Part shown: positions 49,545-62,875 of the stretch, one piece after another
Numbering within the stretch: the first letter of the stretch is position 1
Layout of the letters: each line of letters opens with the position of its first letter
Source of the DNA: Sphagnum magellanicum
Lineage: Eukaryota; Streptophyta; Sphagnopsida; Sphagnales; Sphagnaceae
Assembly (NCBI GenBank): GCA_021904315.1
Contig: CM038914.1
Location: 21,749,065-21,813,064, forward strand
Direction: 5' to 3'
DNA length: 64,000 nt
Notes under the pieces: model-generated
What the model was told of the DNA's origin: nothing
Seen by the model: the letters and a program-made list of their open reading frames with translations, nothing else
Database searches by the model: none
Made by a program: the position numbers and the translations under genes

Positions 49545-52081
49545 TATGTAACCCCTCCCTTCTTAAACAGCTGAGTCCCTCAGCTCCATCTGATCTGGTG
49601 GAATGTAGAAGATCTGGAGGTCTCGTCGAGATCTTTCCCATTGGTGACCTTCACCATCATGAATGATGCATAGTCGGGAGCCTTCCTCAAAATTCAGGTT
49701 CCCTTTTCCATCTGTGTGTCCAATAAACTGGTAGGGTCCCTCCCAGCTTGCACTCAAAGCCCTTCTCTTCCCTGGCTTCTTCATCTTCACCATGGTTTGA
49801 CCTGCAATCAGTCCCTCAAATAAATGCTTACCTCTCCGAGCAGCATGGACTTTCTTCTGCTGTTTTTGCGCCTGCTCCACATTACACAGGACGCTGTTAT
49901 GGATGCTTCCAATGAGCTCCATTTTCTGCAGAAACTGCGCTGCAGCCTCTTCTATGTCATCCCCATTGTTAGTCTCAGCAGTCAAAACCTGCAAGTAGTT
50001 GTCAGCCCGCAAACGAGGTGTGCGACCAGTGAGAATCATGAAAGGAGAGAACTTAGTGCTTGCCTGGATTCCACATCGGTATCCAAACAGCACTTTGGCT
50101 AGGTGTTCATCCCAGCAATTCATATTGGCAGGGTTAACAGCCAGAATAGTGATGCCATGCTTGAGCATTTTGATCATTCGCTCTGCCATCCCATTACACT
50201 GAGGCCATTGTGGCACAGTGTGCTGGTGGTGGATGGCGTAGTCTTTGCACATGGTTTCGAATTCTAGCTGATCAATTACATCTTCGACGAGCGGCATTGG
50301 AAACATGTCTCGTCGCGTTTGAGCATTGAGAGGTCTGTAGTCTCCACAGAAACGCCTACTCCCGTCTTTCTTTACTGGCAACGTCACTCTACAGGCATAT
50401 TCTGAGTTGTTAGGCCGCATCTTACCTAGGTCAACTAGGACATCAATCTGCCTTTTGACTTCAGCCTCCTCCCAGAAAGACAATCGTCCAGGAGATGCAT
50501 TACAAGGCGGAAATCCCTGCGTATCAATGCTATGCTCACCGATAATGCAGTGGCCCAGTTCGCCTTTGTTCCAAGCAAAGACGTCCTTGTATTTCTCTAG
50601 CGTTGCCCAGAGTTGTTGCTACCCTTGCTCATCCAGCTCAGCGTCGACCTTGATTCGCTCACAGATCTCCTTCCATCTAATCTCTGACTCAGAGTGGTTG
50701 CCTAATACGCACCCCTCTTTAGTCTTGCGATTAGATTCTTCAGTCCTCGCGTGAGTGGTTTGAAATATTGCTGGGATCACAGAGCCATGATCGGGCTTGT
50801 CCTGCTGTAACAGCACTTTGCCGAGCACATCACGTGCGGTGTCACACTCAGTTGACCTGTTCTCTTCTGCATCGGATGACCACTTAATCCAATCAGCGTA
50901 GTCATCTCCATCTGAGTTCTCCTCCGTCATGATCCCATCAATCCGATCTTGCAACATCAGTTGCAACATTCCCTATGGTCCTTCTGAGTTTATCAGCTCC
51001 TCAAATTCAGGGTCCATAAACTCATCGTCCGAATCACACTGCTCCAGAGGATTACACTCTGAGTCATGAAACTCATCCTCGTCATTCTCATTATTGGAAT
51101 CCGAGGTGGATAAGTCCTTCTCTCCTTCAACTCCCTCCTGATCTTGATCGAATTCCACATAGACACTCCGATCAGCAGGTGTATTCTTCACACAGGTCAC
51201 TGTCCCATTCTCTCCTTGACCCGTGCTCACTCTCTGTAGTAAATTGACCACGGTGAGTGGCAAGACCTCCACGTGTGTCCCAGGTCCGTGCCTCACCTGA
51301 ATCAGTCCTTGTTCTACGTCAACCATAGCCCCGATCTTCATCAGAAAATCCAGGCCTAGTAACACGTCGTACCCATCCGTATCCACGACCATAAAAGTCA
51401 TGGTACATTGTACTCCCCCGACTTTCACTTGTACCTCAGCCACTCGACCCAGTGCCTGAGTGACTACCCCAGATGATGTCTTGTAACTTTCATTTCCAAT
51501 TACAAGATGCATTATGCCTAGTTCCCTCACTACAGCAGCAGCCAAAACCGACATGGATGCCCCGGTATCCACTAGTCCTTCAATGACACAATCACTGATC
51601 TCTACAGGTAAGTGCAGAGTCTTACTCCAATGCGTCTTACTAACACAAATCTTTCGGAGCGATGGAGTTGCAGAGAGCACTGAAACCTGATTTTTGGTGG
51701 TCTCCGAATCTCTTTTCCTTCTTGCGAGTTTGACCAAACTTTCCAAGTGCTCCAGCTCACCTGGTATCATAAGGACAGTTTCCATGGGGGACAAAGCAAT
51801 TTTCCCTTTGATAAAATGCGAGAGAATTTTGGACTTTACAGGAACCTCCCTGTTCAGGCCAGCTCCCTCTCTCCTAGCCTCAGGAACTGGTGCGATCCCT
51901 CCTGGCATCACATCGACAGGAGTTCTTCTTCTCGGCACCCGAGTGTATGAGAATGCATTCTCACCCCCACATAGTCTGTTGAGTCGATGTTCGGTCGCTG
52001 CCTCGTCATCAAGCATCACCTCCAAGAAATTCGCCGCCCCAGATGCTGACTTCCCATCTGACGCGCTCCCAAGTCACGGGG

Positions 52082-52845
52082 TGAAACCCACTTGAGGGTT
52101 TCACAAAGTCAAGTTGCGGAAAGTTGAACTTGGTAGCACGCTCCCGGCTTCCAACTCTAGAAAGGGGTAGAGGGTCGAGTTGGGAGCCCCGGGATTAGAC
52201 TAGGAAGAGATCAAGCTTTTAGATCACACGAACCTACATCACAAACCAACACGAGTTGGTTAGAATCCATTTGCACTCTTTTGGTGTTGGGACAAGCCAC
52301 GAGGACCCGGACTCACTTGGACTCACCACATCCTTGGCTCGGGAGTATGCCACCACCATACTCCCTATAGTATTCTCTGCGCCTCTCCGCGGAGGCTACA
52401 TCCAAATGGCATAAATTCCCGGGACTCCCGAAATGGAGTCCCGAAATTGTCCGGGCGGGACTCCCGGGACTTTGAACCGTCATAACTCCCGACTGCAGAG
52501 TTGGATCGTGACGAGGTCTAAACCAAAGTTGTAGCCCTTGTCAAGATCTTTCCAACGCCATGTCGCACATTCAAATCGGACGTTGGGAAGAGGTCGATTC
52601 CCGACTTTTAGTGGTCGGGAGTCAAATTGCCAGTTTGACTCCCGGCCCTTCTTTTGCCCATAACTTGGGCTGCTGATGTCTAAATTGTGAATGCGAGGGC
52701 GTTTTCGATATCTACGTTTCAAGACCTTTCCAATGACACCAAGAACACCCCAATGCAAGGTGTTTTTCCCCTTGCTGTCGAGCTCTGAACATTTGGGAGT
52801 CCCGAAAGACTCCCAACCTCCAACTTTTCCAAGTGTTGGGCTTCA
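52082..52845. mobile_element. Probable solo LTR inserted into the young Gypsy element
   Basis: The block interrupts the gag-protease region and has ends TGAAACCCA...TGGGCTTCA, a short inverted repeat of the TG...CA type typical of LTRs. It is rich in GGGACTCCCG-like palindromic units and holds the phrase CAAGATCTTTCCAACGCCA, a kind of sequence I associate with plant LTRs. I could not find a clean target duplication, so the exact ends are tentative. A perfect hairpin (GTGAAACCC, 6-base loop, GGGTTTCAC, 52081-52104) lies at its left edge. Confidence 0.5.
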
Positions 52846-54490
52846 CCCCCACACTTGGCCAAAGTGGGGTTGCGACACCATCCTTAGTCTTCTTCCAGCA
52901 TTTATCCTCAGAGTGACCAAGTCCTGTACAGAAAGTGCATTTGACACCACAGTTCTCCGTCCTATGCGGCAGATGGCACTTGGCACATTTCGGCCGTGCT
53001 TCATGTAGCCTCGGACAGGCAGTGGCCATATGGTCCTTACCCTTACAGAGCTGGCATCCTCTAAAGGCAGTGGAAGAAGATGATGGTGCTGAGTCATGCG
53101 AATTCCCTTTGAAGAGATTGATGAGGGTATTGTTCAGTGCGGTAACCTGCTTCTCCATGGTACTCTCGGATGTATCCTCCTCCTGCTCCTCCCGAAGAGC
53201 TTCATATGGCGTCTCTCTAAGTTCACCAAGAACTCTTTACACCTCAATCGCAGCTCCAACGAGTTCTTCAATATCTGCGAACACCCGCACAACACACAAT
53301 TTTCGAATTTCTGGCCTTAGTCTGGCCAAAAACCTCCTTCTCTGTTCGACATCCTGAATCTGACCTTTTCAGAACAACTTGTCCAGTCGCTCGAAATACT
53401 TCAGGACGCGCTCCCTGGGTTCTTGCTTGATGGCATCCAGCTTCATGCAGATGTCATCGGCATCGATGTTCCCATATATCTGTATCATGAGCGTGCGTAA
53501 CGCCGCCCAGTCAGCAAGCGCCGGCTACAATCGCCGAACCCATTCTTTTGCCCGGCCTCGTAGGTTTAGTTTGGCAATTTTGAATAATTTGTTAGGTGTC
53601 AAATCCCGGACTTCTGCGGCCATAGTCAGTCGCTCAGCCCAGTCTGTGACGTCCTCACAGTCACGTCCCCAAAATAGATTGTCTAGTCCTTGTGGACTCG
53701 TCATCCTGCTAAGAAGCTCACTCCTAATGCAAAATTCTCAAAAATCAAATGTTATTCCGACCGTGGAATGTAGCCTGCTCGCCTTCATAAACAGGTCTCA
53801 AAGGCAAAGCTGAAAAGTTAGAGGGAATGAGAGAGAAAGCTTGCTCATCTGAAAATTCTAGCTGGAACTGCCAACTATCTCCTGCATTGCGCCAGATTCG
53901 CTAACAGATCAAACGCGAGCGCGATCCTCCATGTTCTATCCTGATGACCCGATCCCCTGTCTGGAACAGATCTTCCACTCCAGGGATGTATATTCAGGGA
54001 AAATGGTTTGCTATGGGCATCAACTTGGGCACCCAGATGTCACCGACTCTTGGTATACTACGCAGCTCCTCGGCCAACGATGGCATCACTCTACACAAGG
54101 TACGTCGTGAAGTAATATTGGTGCTACATTCGTGAGGTTGAGACCCATCCACTCGGTCCATTCCTCGCCTTCACCCAAACTTCTGCCCTTGTATGGAATC
54201 CACTGTGATCAATTTCGACCGCGATGTCTCCTACGCGAGTTGCTTCTGGGTCGAATCCCACAATGGTCACCACACCAAATCCCTCAAAACGCAAAACTAC
54301 GGCACCCCTGGTAGGTCCTCCCTGACTAGTGTAGAATTCAAAACAAAGGAGGAGCCTTTCCTCACAGGTTACCCGTGTTAATATCTCGGGTGATATTTCT
54401 TCTCGACTTGACGATGACATGATCGCTCATCTGACATCTCATCCACACTTTCAAGTCCGATCCAGAACTACCAGATCGCAACTGCTCTAA

Positions 54491-55467
54491 TACCAAAAAG
54501 AGCGGGTCCAAGAAACCTACAGCCCGATGCGCTGCACCCCCCCTCAGACCCTAAGTACTCACACTCTGACAGTCCGATTCACATCCATGTACACTTATCC
54601 CATCCTATCTGCGAACGGCCTACCTGCCCGATCTCCGATCCAGCTCGATCCGAGCTGCAACAGACTCAGCAACACAAGACTCGACACGAAATGCGACTCT
54701 GATCATGCCTCACAGATGAATGTACTCAAGAAAATACCCGAATTCTCATTATCAGATTATGTACATAGTCCGAGAACACAAGCATTACCCTCGAACTTCA
54801 ACTCCTCACAACCAGAGGGTCTAATCATTCCTCTAAACACTCTCTCTCTCTCATAGGAACTCCTGCAGCAACGAACTAAGCCATACATAAGACGCAGTGG
54901 AAGATCACGATCATGGCTACCAACTCCTTGCTACCGAGCTATTGAATCTTCTCCTTTCCTTCTGTCCGACTCTACTTGCCTACTCTCAACATCGTCAGCT
55001 TCCTACGCAGACAGATGCTTCTGCTCCAAAAAGAGACCGAATTTCCACAGCTCCTATCCTACTTCACTGACCTCTACACACTATCCTTTCCTAACAATCG
55101 CTCCATTCTTCTGCAGACAGAATATCTCTTACATCAAACACCAAAAATCCTCGCCTGCTTTCGTCTTCCTAACAACGCCTCTCTTCTATCTGGTTCGATC
55201 TTCCTTCCCAATCGCCTTGGCTTCCTCCTCACGCTTCCAAACCGCCATCCTTCATAAATGCAGCACGATCCTTCATCATAATTCGGAGCCGCCATACAGA
55301 CTCCATGCCCATTCAGTCAGCCGTCACAGATCCTCAACCAAGGTGTAACCCATGCAGATGTAATGCAAAGGCGGCCGTCACAGACACAAAACGGCTCAAA
55401 GAAACGTCAATTAGGCTCCCTGATCAGTGGGCGCTCAAAAGTTAGGGTAACCCCATTTTCCATTACA
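54491..55467 (-). repeat. 5' LTR of the young Gypsy element
   Basis: This is the direct repeat partner of 48565-49544, differing at roughly 27 positions by eye. Its inner edge meets a sequence close to the standard plant initiator-methionine tRNA primer site (TGGTATCAGAGC, one mismatch), which fixes the element's direction as minus. Confidence 0.9.
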
Positions 55468-55807
55468 GCACCTTGTAGATTGACCTTTTGAACTACAAAT
55501 CTGAACTCTTTGAAGAATACCAAAAATGCGTCAGAATGTCATTTTTAAAATATTTCTTTACTAATCATATTTACCATATATGTGGACATGACAAAGTGAA
55601 TGATATTGATGGTTCTAAGTGTGTGATGGTTTAATTTATCATAAAATATTCAAAAATATTGATTCATTCATCTTTATGGAAATCAAAATATAAAACTCCA
55701 TAGGGATTACCTCCTCTTTGTCCTAAATGGTACACTTTTAAAATACTCAACCCCTATATGAATGTATCAAATGTGATATGGAAAAGTTTTCAAAAGCTAG
55801 ATATTGT

Positions 55808-56609
55808 GGGCAAACCCATCCTTGGGTGGTACCAATAGGAATGCCACTCCCCAAAAATTTTAGACCCATCCGATTTTTGGACAACAAAGGACTCACTTAA
55901 GGAAAAGCTTTTCATTTCAATTTTTATTTCAAAACATTACCCAAGTCATATAAATTTCAAATTTCAATTAGATTTACAAAAATGTAAATTTTAATATTCC
56001 AAATGAGTGATCAAGGAAAAAGTTTCAAAAATTTAACATTTGGGGTTCATTTGTTCTAGAACACAAAAGGAACATTTTTTTCCATTTTTTTTAATGTGTT
56101 TAATTTCTAGGAAGGCCTCATATTTTCCTCTTTTTTTATTTGTTTAATAGTATTGGATTGAGGCAACCATAATGTTTTAGCAATTTCCAAAGCTTGGGAC
56201 TAAGAAGTTTTAAAAGCCAATTGCATTCATATTTACAAATTTTTAATAATAATTTTCATTTCTTTTCTTTTCAATCAACAATTTGAGCCATACCCTAATG
56301 ACTAAAGTTGATGAACCAAAAAAACATTACAATGATGCACTTGACACTTAATGATAAGGTGTCAAGAATGTCAAAAATACATGTCAAAAATGCAAATCTT
56401 TTACTTGTGTAGCCTATGTAGGTGTTTAAAATTTTTCCATAATGTATACTTTGGTGGGAAACACAAAGTTAATGTGGTGCAAGTCAATAGTAAAAATCAC
56501 AATTTAAAAAGATTAATTTTTAAAAATTAAATTAAATTGAGTTCACCTTTCCTTGAATTTGGTCAATGATCGTGGTTCTTAATGGTACCACCCAAAGATG
56601 GGTTTGCCC
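55808..56609. mobile_element. Inverted-repeat DNA element, 802 bp, 26-bp termini
   Basis: The terminus 55808-55833 (GGGCAAACCCATCCTTGGG then TGGTACC) is matched in reverse complement at 56584-56609 with one mismatch. TTGT flanks both ends directly, a possible 4-bp target duplication. The interior is AT-rich with no transposase ORF, so it is non-autonomous. I do not recognise the superfamily from the termini. Near-identical arms point to recent movement or retained function. Confidence 0.75.
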
Positions 56610-59600
56610 TTGTATCAATTAATCTTTTAATCTACTTTCAATCTATTATCTAGAAATTACAATATTATCAAAATCACAAAAAGCAACCCTTTCCACATTT
56701 TATAAAATTCAAACATATTCCACATTTCAGGCTTCACATTGTCATAATCCAAAAATTCAAGTTTTAGATCAAAATGTGTATCAAGGTGTATAATGTTCAA
56801 TTGACATTAATAACAATCATTTGAATTGTTAGATTTTAAAAATGTAAAAATATCAACTAGAGTAATAAGCTTGTGATAAATACATAAAATATTAAGAATA
56901 GTAGAATGCATTAGAAAAAATCATATTATTTTTTATTTAGTATGAAAAATATATGCAAAATTTTATGGCATTTAAAAATAAAATGCTCCAAATATAAAAA
57001 TGCAAAATCTACTTTTGTTTTTTAAATAAAAATCACCCAAATTGAACCATTTTTACATGCTTGCACATGTTTGAATTTTGAATGTTGAAACATATTTAGA
57101 CTCCAAAGCTTCCTTCCAATGGTTCCTTCTTAAATCAATTAAAGCTTTATCAACCATGGCTAGTTCATAAATTTAGTAGAAGTTGGAAATGTGTCACCAA
57201 GTTTGCAACATAATTGATGTACTTGGTAATTTTCCCTTTTATAGTTTAAGTAAATTGGTAAGGGGAGGAAGAGAACCTAAGGGACTTGAAGTAAGATTGA
57301 AGTTTTGATAAGATGAATTTTCAAGTAAATCATGATCAATCATCAATGTTGTGATCACTAAAAAGTGTAAGAACATGGGGAGGAAATTAGGTTCAATGAA
57401 TGGATGGTAATAGCAAAGTTGGTTCAACATTCAAAGGTTTTGTAGTAAAGTAAGAAGAGTAAATTGAATTAGAATAAGTGGAGACCATTCCCATGGAACA
57501 TCATAAGCATGCTCTTGAGGTGGTCATGGGGGTTTAGTCATGGGTATTTGCACTTTAGAGTAAGCCACTTTTGATCAAAATTTTGAGTCCTAAATAATAC
57601 TCTTCACAATGCGTTTTTTACAAGCCAAAATTTTCAACTTGTGAATTTGTATTTAACATTCATCTAAATCTCCAATGAACAATACATGACACGTAACCAT
57701 GTAATGTAAACTAGGTTATAATCTTCATGATTTGTTTTCCTCAATTCCACAAAATCATAACATGGAGGACTTTGCCATTTATGTTGATTTTTTTATCATC
57801 AAAAGTCCACCAAACTTTTATATGATGTTGAAATAGTTTAGAAGAACTCATTTTGGATTTGCAAACCACATTTATGAATTTAAATTTTTTTGTTTGTATT
57901 ATATTTCATTGCAAACTATGATTATAATGAGTCCATTTCCACCTTTTATAAAGATTGTGACATCATAACTTGTTTGCAATTAAAAGTCCCCCATTTGATG
58001 TAAAACTTTCCATTTCAAATTATTTCATTTCTTTTATCAAGTTACATTATATAAGAATCATATGGTCAAATCCCTTTTTATAAATTAAAAAAGCATTTGA
58101 CATGAAACAAATTTTAATCCATAAAAGTGCAAACAAAATGACACTATGACATCCAAATTTTTTGAATGTAACAACTATAATCCTCTTAACCCAAAATGTA
58201 TGGGTCTAAACATGTTAAATGACTCACACCCACCCACATTATCCTATGTTTAATCTAAATATTTTTGGAATATTTTGAAATATATATTTTTAAATGTTTA
58301 AAATTTTAATCATGGTATTATGTTAAGGTTGATATTTTTAAAAACTTAAACATATGTACTTTCAAATAGTTTCAAATCTTTTTTAAATTATTTTAAGTAG
58401 TGAAAAATATTGGTTACAATGTTCTAAAAGTGTTTTTGGGAATTTTATATTCATTATATTCATTTCAAAAGAAATTAAATGGTTACATAATATATTAAAA
58501 CCGTTGTTGTATAAGCACATAAAACATTTTCAACATTAATTTAATGTCCCACTTGAAAACATGTAAAATTAACCATTGTTCATGCAATATGTGAGTCATT
58601 TTATTGTGTTTACACTTGCATGTGGGAGTTTAGCTATTTGGAAAGGCTACATGTTATAGGTTACATGTTATGGGCAACTTCAAACAAAAATGTGGTTATA
58701 TTATTGGATCATAATCCCATACATTTATGGGCATAACTTTCACACACAAAAACATACAAGAGATCTAGGTCAACATTGTTCAAACCATAATATCAATTGT
58801 TTTCTATATGCATACATAAACAACTCCAATATAAAGCCCATTGTTGAGCTCTTAAGAATTAATCCAATGTATTTGTAGAACCTAATCGCATACTTTGATG
58901 TGCTTTTATTTGAAACTATTGCAATTGTAATAGAAAGAAGATATATCTTTGATGCACTCAAAACACTATTTAACCCATCATTTATGAAAAGAAGATTAAA
59001 CCAATAAAGATTTTATTAACATCAAGTTGGAACCCATGCAACCAACAAAAGTAAGGCACTAGTGTTGCACTTTCTTTTCAAAGAATGGAAAATAATTTTG
59101 TTAGTTTAAACAAAACAAGCATTCATCTATTAATCCCACATCCCCACTTTTTGTGAAAGCATGCAAAAAAAGTACCTCAAGTTGCCTTTAAAGTATATAA
59201 GTATATAGCTTCATTGAAGAGGAGGTAGAAGAGGACAAAGTAGACTTTAGCAAAACTTGGTAAATGTGAAAAAACATACATCAAACAACTTTATAATCTA
59301 GCAAAACATGTTGCTATTGGCTATCAAATTTTTCTACTATTCTCGTTTCAAATGACAAGACAGTTGGGCAATCATGAAGATCAATTGATCAACTCATTTA
59401 ACAATGGACAAAGAATGTTTGTCCTAAGCAAGTGGTACCCATGGCAAATAGCTTGAAAATGATGATGTTTTGTAGGGTTCAATTAGGAGACATGTTTAAA
59501 TTAAAAGAGAGCGAAAACTAGGTGGAGGGAACATCATTACTATGTATGTTAGTTCCACTATATCCAACAACCATTGTGCTTGACAATTCAAACATTTGGA

Positions 59601-59860
59601 ACCACATGTTGTCTACTATGTTGCAATGCATGTGTATCATGGTTGCTAAATGGATCAGAATTGACAATTTCACATTAGATGTCACATCCAACACATCATT
59701 TTTGTAAACATGAATGTTAATTGTATGGATTAAAAAATACACATTAATATTTTAAATTTTTTACATTTTACTTAATAAAATATAAGACATTAAAAATGCA
59801 TAAAATATTACACAAACAATACAAAAAAAAATTGTTCAATCTTATATTGGATCAAAATAC
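56610..59860. other. AT-rich repeat-like DNA, no gene seen
   Basis: Only short ORFs without motifs occur. 58,300-58,520 belongs with the dispersed repeat noted at 46,240-46,420 and 60,350-60,520. Confidence 0.45.
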
Positions 59861-60165
59861 GTAAAATTTAGTTTTGGTCCCATTTTCAATTGTACATAGG
59901 TTGGGACCAAAAATTCAATCCCAATTTTCATCCCATGTAAATTGAACAATATGGTATCAAAATTTTGATCTCAAATTTTCTCACCTATTTAATCGTAGAT
60001 GGGACTAAAAATTTAAGCCCATGTATGTAAGATGGAATTGAAATTTGGAATTGAAAATTTGATCCCATGTATTTATAAAGGATGGGATTGAAACATACAT
60101 GGGATTGAAATTTTTGGCCCATGTAACTTTCTACATACATGGGACTGAATGTTTAGTCCCATGTT
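59860..60165. repeat. Cluster of TGGGACT/AGTCCCA palindromes
   Basis: Several hairpins are packed into 300 bases: TTTTGGTCCCA...TGGGACCAAAA (59872-59882 and 59902-59912, perfect), ATGGGACTAAA...TTTAAGCCCAT (about 59,999-60,022) and CATGGGACT...AGTCCCATG (60138-60146 and 60155-60163, perfect), with more ACATGGGATTGAAA and GATCCCATGTA units between. One outlier lies at 60,638-60,661. They may be subterminal repeats of a DNA transposon whose ends I could not find. Confidence 0.7.
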
Positions 60166-60189
60166 TTGGTGCCATCCTAATGTGGGTAT

Positions 60190-62875
60190 GTCCACAGTTA
60201 ACATGAACCAACCCTACATGCTTAAGAACTATATAACTTGAAATATCCTAGGAATATTTCATTTTATAAATTGAAAAAAAAATAGAAAAATATTATGACT
60301 TAAAAAGATGTTGCATTATATTATTATGTAAGATATGTTTAAAGAATCTCCCCCAAAATATGTCATGTTAAAAAAAAAATCACAAAATCAAAGTATTTAC
60401 AATGTTAAAAAACCAATGGTTATGGTGTTTAGTGAGTGTTTTTCAGTAATTTATTATGATTAGATTCATTCCAAATCATACCATATGTTTTCATAATATA
60501 TTAAAAACATTGTTGACCATGAGTGTTTTTTAATGACTTGCAACATTAGTACAAATTTTCACATTAAAAGATGAAAAATTAAGCACTAGTTATTCTTGTT
60601 ATTGCTCATGTTAGTGTGAATGCACCCTTGTACATAAATGGGATTGATATTTCAGTCCCATGTAAATTTGTTCACATGTTTCAAAACATATTACAAGATT
60701 ATAGAATGAATGATTTACAAGCTCAATTTATATCTCACAAAAGGTAGATTATATTCCTTTAAAAAATGTATTTACATTCAATGGTATTGTATGTAATTAA
60801 TTAGTTGTAACTTTTGAAGATTTTTTTTTGTCAATGTAAAATATTAACTTGTATAACATATTTATTGAAACATATTTATATGGTGTCTTAGAAATTTTAA
60901 TACAAACATGACACCAAGGGGAGTCAACATCAAAATTGACATGATGCATTGTGTACAACCTTGATATGCATGTATGTGAACAATATGCTCATATATGCAA
61001 GCTCTTGTGGATCTCATTTCTTTAGTCAAGAATCATTCAAAATGACATGGCAAAAGATGTCAAAAACTTCTATGTCGCATATATCTGCACCCATACCTAC
61101 ATCTTGAAAAAAAAATTGTAACAAGAAATAAAGTAATGCCTCAATGGCAATATCTACATTGTGCACATATCCTCCTTTTTAACAGCTTAGCATGGATCTA
61201 AAACATATGCACAACATTTAAATTTTGATAATAGTTAGAAAATCATGAATCTTTTGGCTACTTCCTCTTTCTAAAAAAAACATGTAGATCTTGAGATCAA
61301 AACACATCAATGACATCAAGATCCAAAAAGTTTCACCAAATCAAACTTTGTTTGTACATCCATGTTGAATCCTAAGTAGAACAAACATTCCTAAAATAAA
61401 TTTGAAAGGGTGCCAATTTTGTGCCAATTTTTTTTATTAGCTTTTGGTAAACCAAAAGCTTCACCTTAGCCTCCATCACAAAAAATTGCATACAATGAAA
61501 CATATCAATCCAAACATACAAATTCCACATGGTACTTGAATGACAACTCTAAAATAAAAGTTGTTTACATTACATGACTCACCATTCTATGCATGTTTTT
61601 CAATGCTTGTTTCCAACTCATTCATCGTTAGAAATAACATTGAATTCCAATTGAATTAACAAATGTATAAGTTAAAATCCTTTACTTAGAGTGCACAAAT
61701 CCTATAACAAATTTCTTTTTAAAAAATGAATTATTGGGTAGAAAACTTTCAAAGCAAGTGTTACTAACCACTGATGAGGAACTAATTATTGGAGTTGAAA
61801 ATTGAATTTGTTCTTTATTGTGCAATTCCATGGAAAATGGTTAAAATCCAACTACTTGAAGTTCGTTATCTCATACAATTACAAATCACATTGTTTATTT
61901 CTATGGTGTCTACAAGATTGTTAAATATTTTACAAAATTGGAACAATTCAAAAGTTTCATAAGACAAATAGATTTCACAAGCTTATTGGTCTCCTTCCAT
62001 TCAAAGTGCTTTTGGATGTTCTTTAACTCATGTATCAAAACTTGTGATGCCACAACCATAAACATAAAAAAATACACCAAAATCATCACTAGATCAAAGC
62101 AAAAAAAGAGAACCCATTAAAAGTATATAAAAAGGAAAGTTCATCTAGTGTAAATGTGAAAGGGCATAAACATGATAAAATATACCAAAGTTATTTTCAA
62201 ATCGCAGTCATAGTCAAACATTAAACATTAAAAAATCTATTTGAAACTTTTAAAATTTTCATTTTGAAACCATGGGGCCCTCCTTTGAGTTTATTGTAAG
62301 CTACACATAAAGTTTGAGGACCTTTTTTTTTTTTTTTTAAAGGATGAAAGTTTTTCCAAATTAGTTAGTTTCAAGATTTAAAATATAAATTTATATTAAA
62401 ATTTTGATAGATCATGATTATAATACAAAAAAGTTGAGAATATTAATACATCATAGGCCTCCATCAACTTGAAAATATTTTTAAAAATTATTTAAGGTCT
62501 TACTTTTCTATATTTGAAATCTTATTCTAATGATGAGAAATTTTGAGGCACTGATATATGGGTGGTTTTTAATAATCTTTTGTAGGCTCTGTGTTGTAAA
62601 ATTTAAAAAATTGGAATCTATGGTATGGTGTTGTCCTTGAACATTTCCAAAAATTTGTTCATATACTATTGCCTCATATCCAAAATCTAACTACCTTTTT
62701 TAAAAAATAATTAACTTGTTTGCTACTAACTATTTCAATAAGTATTTCCCTTCTTTCCTAATAACTACCTTCATCTTTATAACTACCTCCCTCCTTTTCC
62801 CTACCCACCAACATGGATATGAAAAAATAAATTAAATTTTACATTGACATAACCAATCTAATATATTAATTCACT
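60190..62875. other. AT-rich repeat-like DNA, no gene seen
   Basis: No coding domain or clear element end was found. A poly-T run of about 16 lies at 62,323-62,338. Confidence 0.45.

Larger units (their letters stand above)
48565..55467 (-). mobile_element. Young Ty3/Gypsy LTR retrotransposon, shortened and broken
   Basis: The element reads on the minus strand. It has two LTRs of about 975-980 bp with TGTAA...TTACA ends and a 4-bp flanking repeat, gcac (48561-48564 and 55468-55471). Parts recognisable in order of transcription are a gag region (about 52,850-54,420) with three zinc knuckles, an aspartic protease with a DTGAS motif (near 51,540-51,580), the beginning of a reverse transcriptase and the end of an integrase (49,563-50,483). 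A tRNA-iMet-like primer site, TGGTATTAGAGC, abuts the 5' LTR. By eye the LTRs are about 97% identical, so insertion is fairly recent. It looks non-autonomous: pol is shorter than usual and there are several breaks. Another repeat sits inside it. Confidence 0.9.
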
